From positions 362,232-426,231 of the forward strand of contig NW_019091376.1 in assembly GCF_001949145.1 (NCBI RefSeq): 64,000 nt of DNA, in the 5' to 3' direction. This DNA comes from Acanthaster planci (lineage: Eukaryota > Echinodermata > Asteroidea > Valvatida > Acanthasteridae). The notes under the pieces are model-generated. The model had not been told where the DNA came from and did no database searches. It saw only the letters and a list, made by a program, of their open reading frames with translations. Each line of letters opens with the position of its first letter. Position 1 is the first letter of the stretch. Both the position numbers and the translations under genes were made by a program. Shown here in pieces: positions 58,433-64,000 of the stretch.

Positions 58433-60050
58433 ATGGGCTACGATGTTGATCGCTTTGTTGGCGCTGTGAATGAGGGCCTTCTGTGCTGTATCTGCCGAGA
58501 TGTTCTTGAGGACCCACTGCAGGCCCCATGCGAGCATGCCTACTGTGCCTCCTGCATTCATGGTTGGCTGGTTCATGAGGAGATTTGCCCTGAGGACCGT
58601 CAGCCACTGATCCAGGACCAGCTCCGGCCCATCTTCCGCTACATGCGAAATGACCTGAACCAGCTAACGCTGCACTGTAGTAACCGGGCGGCAGGATGCC
58701 TTGAGGCAGTCAGCCTAGAGGGCCTGGCCCGACATGAGGCCGGCTGCGGGTACGGTCGGATCAACTGCCCCAACGCCAGCTGCCGGATGGAGCTGGAGAG
58801 GCGCCAGCTGGACGCCCACCTGCAAGTGTGCGAGCACCGCACCCGCGTCTGCCCGCGCGGCTGCGGGCTGACCGTCCTCAATTCAGAGGCAGACTCGCAC
58901 AACTGCGTGGCCGAGCTGCGAACAGAGATGGAGCTGCTGCGCTCGGAGATGATTGGACGGAGTGAGGACCAGAAGCACGAGATGAAGCTGAGGCTGGACT
59001 CGCAGCGGACACACATGGTGGACAAAGTCAGCGAGATGCAGCAGCAGATAGATGAACTGAAAAGTAAGCAAGTAATGATCATTGTAGGCAGTAATCATGC
59101 TTTCCAAACAGCCATCTTCCTGTGGTTGCCTGATCGCACAAAAATCAATGCAATTGAAATCAATCCGTCTGCCCTAATGTAAGCACCCTCCCCCAGCAAT
59201 GTAGAGATAGGTGGTGGGAATTGTTTCATCTAAGCACAAAAGCAGAGACCATACATTCTACTCAGCATGTTACCATGCCAAATATGCTTAAACCTGTGCA
59301 CTCACGTGATCATATGATGCAAGATATGGGGCGGAGAGAACCCACTGCCTTTGTGTTTGTCATTGTTTGATCTGAATCTCTTGAATTCTTTACAGACTTC
59401 TAGGGGGGATGTGTTAGGTAACAATAGTCTAGAGTGTGTACAGGGATCGGACATGTGGGGGGGTACCCATCGGCCCCATATCGTGCACGGTATCCACGCG
59501 ATGACTTTGCTTCAGAAGACCACTGTTGCTGTATGCACAGCATGTCGTCTTTAGTTTCACTTGGAGCTGATATCCTTGCACTTTGTCTTTGTAATGTTGT
59601 ATGCCCAGTGACATTCTGTACTGACAAGCTTGGTCTCATTCTGGCTTTCAAAAGCAAACAGGAAATTTGAAGAACTAACTTTCCACAAGCTAGATATCTT
59701 TTCGGGGAGACTTGCTAATATTTCTTTAATATGGAGTTTTTGAGGGGTGGGCAAGGTTGTACTCAGCATTTTAAAGGTACATGTAACTGGCGCACGATGA
59801 TTCGTGAGGCAGTGGTTTGAAAGTACAGGTGCTGAAACAGTTTTCTGGTTTGGTTTATTTTCCTGCCACCACAGGGCAAGTGGACCACTTGCAGCACGAC
59901 GTCCGCCTGCTGAGTGCCTTGGAGAGGAAGAGGGGGCAGGACATGGAGCGCTTAGAGCTGGAGAAGAAGGAGCTCTTGGAGGTCTTGAAGGCACTCAAGG
60001 AGGAGCACGAACTGGCCAAAGCCAACACCTGCAGGATTACGGCCCTCTAG
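58433..60050 (+). CDS. RING / TRAF-type zinc-finger / coiled-coil protein, NRDP1 (RNF41)/RNF151-like E3 ubiquitin ligase
   Basis: Two coding exons: 58,433-59,063 (donor AAAA|gtaagc) and 59,875-60,050 (acceptor ccacag, stop TAG), 268 aa in frame. The protein starts MGYDVDRF like vertebrate NRDP1. A C3HC3D RING follows with ligands Cys18, Cys21, Cys33, His35, Cys38, Cys41, Cys52 and Asp55. Residues about 80-160 form TRAF-type zinc fingers (CSNRAAGC, HEAGCGYGRINC, HLQVCEH, CPRGCGL, HNC). Residues about 160-268 are charged heptad-like coiled coil (LRTEMELLRSEM, LERKRGQDMERLELEKKEL). Known NRDP1 has a C-terminal USP8/ErbB3-binding domain, which is absent here, so this is the RNF151-like or invertebrate short form. 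The start has A at -3 and G at +4. A splice acceptor at 58,406 suggests a noncoding 5' exon. The first exon is long and GC-rich compared with its surroundings. Confidence 0.88.
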
Positions 60051-61420
60051 GCAGATGTGGGCGCATGTCTTGGAGTGTTCCTCGCCTGCATGACCAGTTT
60101 GCAAACTTGTGTCATCATTCCAGCATGTCTAGCCTCAGTGGATCCCAACACTTGTGTTCTCAAGCAGGCTACTGTACGACAACAGCTTGGCAAAGTTTGA
60201 CACTGGATAAGGCCAAAAAAGGAGTCTCCAGTTTCTGGTCACTGTGCGCTTTGCCGTAGACCTGCGTGTCGGCAAAAGAAAGAATTTTTTTATTTTGCAT
60301 AAAACGATTTCCCAAAGGTGTCAAACTTAAATGATCGGCTGGAATTCTGCGACCGCGTAATTTTAACGTGTTTTTGATGGGTGGGGTGGAGTAATATGTA
60401 TGGTGAAGGAATCCCCGTAGGCCTCCATACATTTCAGTTGGGCACTCTTATCAGATGACGTCATTTGTGTATCTTTACATGAAGGTTGTGCCCGAATCAC
60501 TTGGCTGCGGCTTAATATTATGCATGATTCTATGGGAACTGGCTGTGGATGCAGCCAAATACTCGGTGTGTAATTCCGGCCGATTCGGACCAGACAAACG
60601 AAGTGGTCTTACATCCTGTTTACGTATACAAATTGAAAAGACTTTTAAGCAACAAAGCGTGAGGGCCCAGTGAGGCAGTGGCAGTACATACGCATGCAGT
60701 ATTTTTGCTTTAAAACATTGACTGAGTCTGTCAGCCTCACTCACATTGACCGAGTCAGTCAACATCACTCACATTGACCGAGTCAGTCAACATCACTCAC
60801 ATTACAGGAAACCAGTGCCACATTCTCTATACTCAAATTTTCCAAGATTTAATTAACGCCCCTCCACTACATTGTGCCTTCCTTATTTTTGTAAATCTTC
60901 CAGAGCATCGTGGAGGATTTTGAAAGGTCTTAGAGGATTAATGTTTTGAATAAGGTATCACACTTAAGACAATAATTTATTACTTGTAGTTAATAATCAG
61001 GTGCTAAACTAATGCCACATTAATTCTATGTATTGTTAATTGTTAATCAGTGTCCATGTAGATGTCATACTCCGTCCATGCATTGCTGCCATTTCTTATT
61101 TCTGTGTATTCCAATTCTTGTTGTGTTTAATTTTTACTCACATTTTTTAAAGGTAGAGTTTTTTTACTCACACATTTTTATGTATGCGTTTTCATTTTAT
61201 TTCACATCTGAAAATGGCTGTATGATATGTATTCAAACTGTTGGAGAATGTTCATTTTTTTAATGTACACTGTATGTATATGATATGCAAGTACTCTTGA
61301 CGTCAATTATGCAGAAGTTTACAGGTGTTCAGACTAGTATTTAAACCATTGACTTTTAGTGGGTTACAAATTAACTTTTAGTTTATTCTGAATTGAAAAT
61401 AATAAACTATACTTGCTTCC
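60051..61420 (+). other. Probable 3' UTR of the RING gene
   Basis: AT-rich sequence without supported coding regions follows the stop at 60,050. It contains a 28-bp tandem repeat (60,715-60,798). A canonical AATAAA hexamer at 61,401-61,406 is a candidate polyadenylation signal about 1.35 kb after the stop. Without transcript data the end is a guess. Confidence 0.35.
60715..60798. repeat. 28-bp tandem repeat, 3 copies, in the RING gene 3' UTR
   Basis: Units at 60,715-60,742, 60,743-60,770 and 60,771-60,798. The last two are identical (ACATTGACCGAGTCAGTCAA plus CATCACTC) and the first has a few substitutions. A partial fourth unit (ACATT) follows. Confidence 0.9.
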
Positions 61421-64000
61421 ACTTTCCAGAGTTGTTAGTTTATGACAATCAATTCTGGTTTTGATTAGTGGAGATTTTATCAGCCCTCAAGTACAAAGAT
61501 GTTTTACAATTAAGCCCTTGATTTGTTTTTTCAAGCTGAAATTTTAATCAGTGAATTTTTGTGGAGTTTGCAAAATGAACCGTAATCAAATAACCCTTGT
61601 GATGCACTGCTTTCTTTAGTATAGTCTGTCATCTTAGGATCATGGCTCAGTCTTCTTCACATCTTGTAAACATGGAGCATACAAGTACAAGAACATGGAT
61701 TAGAGTATATCACCTCCTTTCCAGTTTGTGAACAAAATCATCCAAAACAGATGAAACCACTGCTTGTAATGCATTCTTACTATTGTCAATTACACCTCTA
61801 TAACTTATTTGATGAGCTATATTTGATAAAATATTTTTAAATTTTATATCCTGTGTAGTTTTTAACACTTTTGTCTGTGCGCACATAAACACCCATACCA
61901 ACACGTAGTGCGAAACGTAGGTCTACATGTATATGTACAATGTATGTAGGTGCTGAGAGACATCTGTATACATTTGACATTTGACTGGGCCCAACAAAAT
62001 GTGCCAAGTCCCACAGCAGTTGGTATTTGCTGAAGGAGTTTGATTAACTTAAACAGGCGTGTACATGCTGTCCACCTGTTACCTAGGGGACGATTTATTG
62101 CACCAGTCTACAGCCAGGCGCAGTAGGGGAGCTGTGAAGGCAAGTCAGGGTTCATAACCCCTGCCTAGTGTTGGTATTGTGTCTGCAGTTGTGTGTGGAG
62201 TGTTTGTCTGGAGTGCTTATCATTTGCACGCATTTAGTAGTGATAGGAGTGTCACTGTGATCTATTGATTTGGTGGCACTTTGAGAAGAGAAGTCAAGGA
62301 TTAGACACAAGCCATGTGCTTCATAACATTCCAACCTCCCTACATCTATTGCTTCCAGTTACAAAAAAATTGGCAGATGTCCATATTATTTATACAAAGA
62401 CAGATATGGGTTTTATGTTTATACATGTACATTGCAGTTTGTACTATTTATGTATTTGCAATTTAGCATAGTGGTTGACTTCTGCTCATAAAATGTCACT
62501 AGTTTTGAAAAGATTTAGTATTTATTCCATGAGCACTTTTAACCACGTAAGAATCAGGTGAATTAGACAGGCATGGCACAGGAAAGGAAATAGTATGTTT
62601 TTCTTTTTCGAAATGGTAAGCATATGAAATAAAAAAAAGCTAGGCAGTCAGCCAATTGGAGGCAAAGTTGGACTGCTGGTTATAGTTTGAATGAAGATAT
62701 TGGGGACAAAGACCTTGCTATGATTGTTGGCAAATACATGAACTTACATGTACATATGTACATATAACTAAGACTTGTGGAAGTCTCCTAAACCAAAATA
62801 TGACTAAATATGTTATACATGTATGTTATGAAATATGTCATGGCTACGTGATCTTCAGACACCTTTGCTCCCCAGAGGTATATCTGAATTCCAGATACAT
62901 GTAGATCGACAGGTGTGAAGGCCACGGCTGCCAATTTCAGAGATGTTTGTCATAACTGCATGCACCAGTATTGGAATGTTGTTCAACGCAGTCTGGCCAG
63001 TACCAAATTTCCAGTCTTAGTATTAAAATGTTTCACCTTATAATGGCCGGGTAAATGGAATCGCATGGTATTGTTCCTTATTTATGTATTCACACCGCAC
63101 AGTACTTTCTAGTTTTAGCAAAGTTCACAAGGATATCCTACGTTGTTTTAGTGTGCATTTTATGCTATCATAAACAGAGCTTTTGCAGTTCAATTTTAAA
63201 AATCCTATGGCTGAAGAGTAGTTAGAATAAGATGAATATTTCTGTCAGTAACATTGCTGTTTGTATTTATATTAACATTCCGTCCATGAAGATATTATGT
63301 TGCAAGCATATGAATTTTAATAACGGATAGACAGTATTTCTCAAACTACAAATACTAAAATCAGACCGATCCCTTGATGGCCTTTTCAGACGTTTTCAGT
63401 GAGGAGGAAAGCATACATGTGTGTACTTTAACATTTGTAACCAACTCCCAAGCCATTTGCTTCACTGTGTAATATATGGCTGTTATAGAAACTGAACAAT
63501 GCACATGTACAGGTTTGTGTTGGTGCTTCAGGTTGCAGAAAGCTATGAACAAGCTAGATCAAAGCTCTCCCCAACTCTGAAAATTCAGAGAGAGCCACTG
63601 AAACGAGTGTGTGTGTGCTGGAATGTTGGGGATTATAGTTATATAGTTATAGTATATGCAGCACACCTGAAGTGATGCAGGTGGCCCCCTGACCTTCCTA
63701 TAGAAGCCCTGTTGGATGTACTTGTATTGGAAGCCCCACTGGATACCAAGCCTCATGGGCAACTTATGAAAAGAATATCACCATGTGAAACTCAGTCCAC
63801 TGCTGAGAGGACAAGTGCTGTACATTGCAGTATTTGAGTATCATTCTTCTTTTCTTTAGCCGTCACAACTGGTCAACTGCAGCTCATGAAGTTTACCTCA
63901 ATGCACATTTTCAAACTGCACTCTCTGGGCAAGGGTCCGTCATTTTGGCCCCTTGGTTAAAGTAGAAAAAGGAAGCAACACCAAGGACACGTTCTTCAAC
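61421..64000. other. No gene seen
   Basis: AT-rich sequence with many TACATGTA/ACATGTAC words and no frame with recognisable protein features. An exon-like stretch at 63,861 has an acceptor-like TTCTTTAG but no supporting homology. Confidence 0.5.

Noticed and set aside
63849-63952. Possible exon after TTCTTTAG near the window end
   Set aside because: The open frame is short, no family is recognised, and no partner exon is visible in the window.

Overview
This is metazoan nuclear DNA: many small exons (46-170 bp) with GT-AG introns, animal-type gene content, tRNA-derived and foldback repeats, two N-gaps, and no operons or prokaryotic signals. Frequent TACATGTA and AGGCCTA words, GGGGGCACGTGCCCCC-type elements and short introns suggest an invertebrate deuterostome. 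Amphioxus is my first guess; a hemichordate or echinoderm is not excluded.

The window is dominated by two paralogous multi-exon genes lying tail to tail, about 5 kb apart (stop codons at 25,917 on + and 30,910 on -). I could trace both exon by exon with matching phases and no in-frame stop. Each encodes a large PEP-synthase / rifampicin-phosphotransferase-like protein. The minus copy is complete: 40 exons, 54,543 down to 30,910, about 1,328 aa. The plus copy has exons 3-40 (1,650 to 25,917); exons 1-2 would lie left of the window. Order of parts: N-terminal membrane anchor, an N-terminal beta-type domain resembling the CrtC/DUF7064-7065 group (RGVxxHSxG-type motif), a PPDK_N ATP-grasp domain with its key Lys, Arg, Glu and Gln residues, a long middle domain equivalent to the drug-binding domain of rifampicin phosphotransferase, and a C-terminal phospho-histidine swivel domain (SHGAVVAREYG). 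In the bacterial family ATP phosphorylates the His, which passes the phosphate to a small molecule; the animal substrate is unknown.

Homology between the arms runs from about 1,090 to 26,350 (plus) and 51,680 to 30,598 (minus). It is uneven: ATP-grasp and His exons are nearly identical in protein, the presumed substrate domain (exons 22-29) differs heavily, and introns 37-38 plus the 3' flank are nearly identical. Copy-specific insertions (tRNA-derived and foldback elements) sit in several introns.

Between the arms (26.35-30.6 kb) are foldback elements, one copy of a 740-bp repeat with a tRNA-like module (its inverted partner is at 1-765) and a 290-bp gap. Right of the pair, 54.8-56.25 kb is the 5' flank of the minus gene with a promoter-proximal minisatellite, followed by a 644-bp gap. 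At 58.4-61.4 kb lies a two-exon RING/TRAF-type zinc-finger/coiled-coil gene of the NRDP1 (RNF41)/RNF151 type. The remainder to 64,000 shows no gene that I can support.
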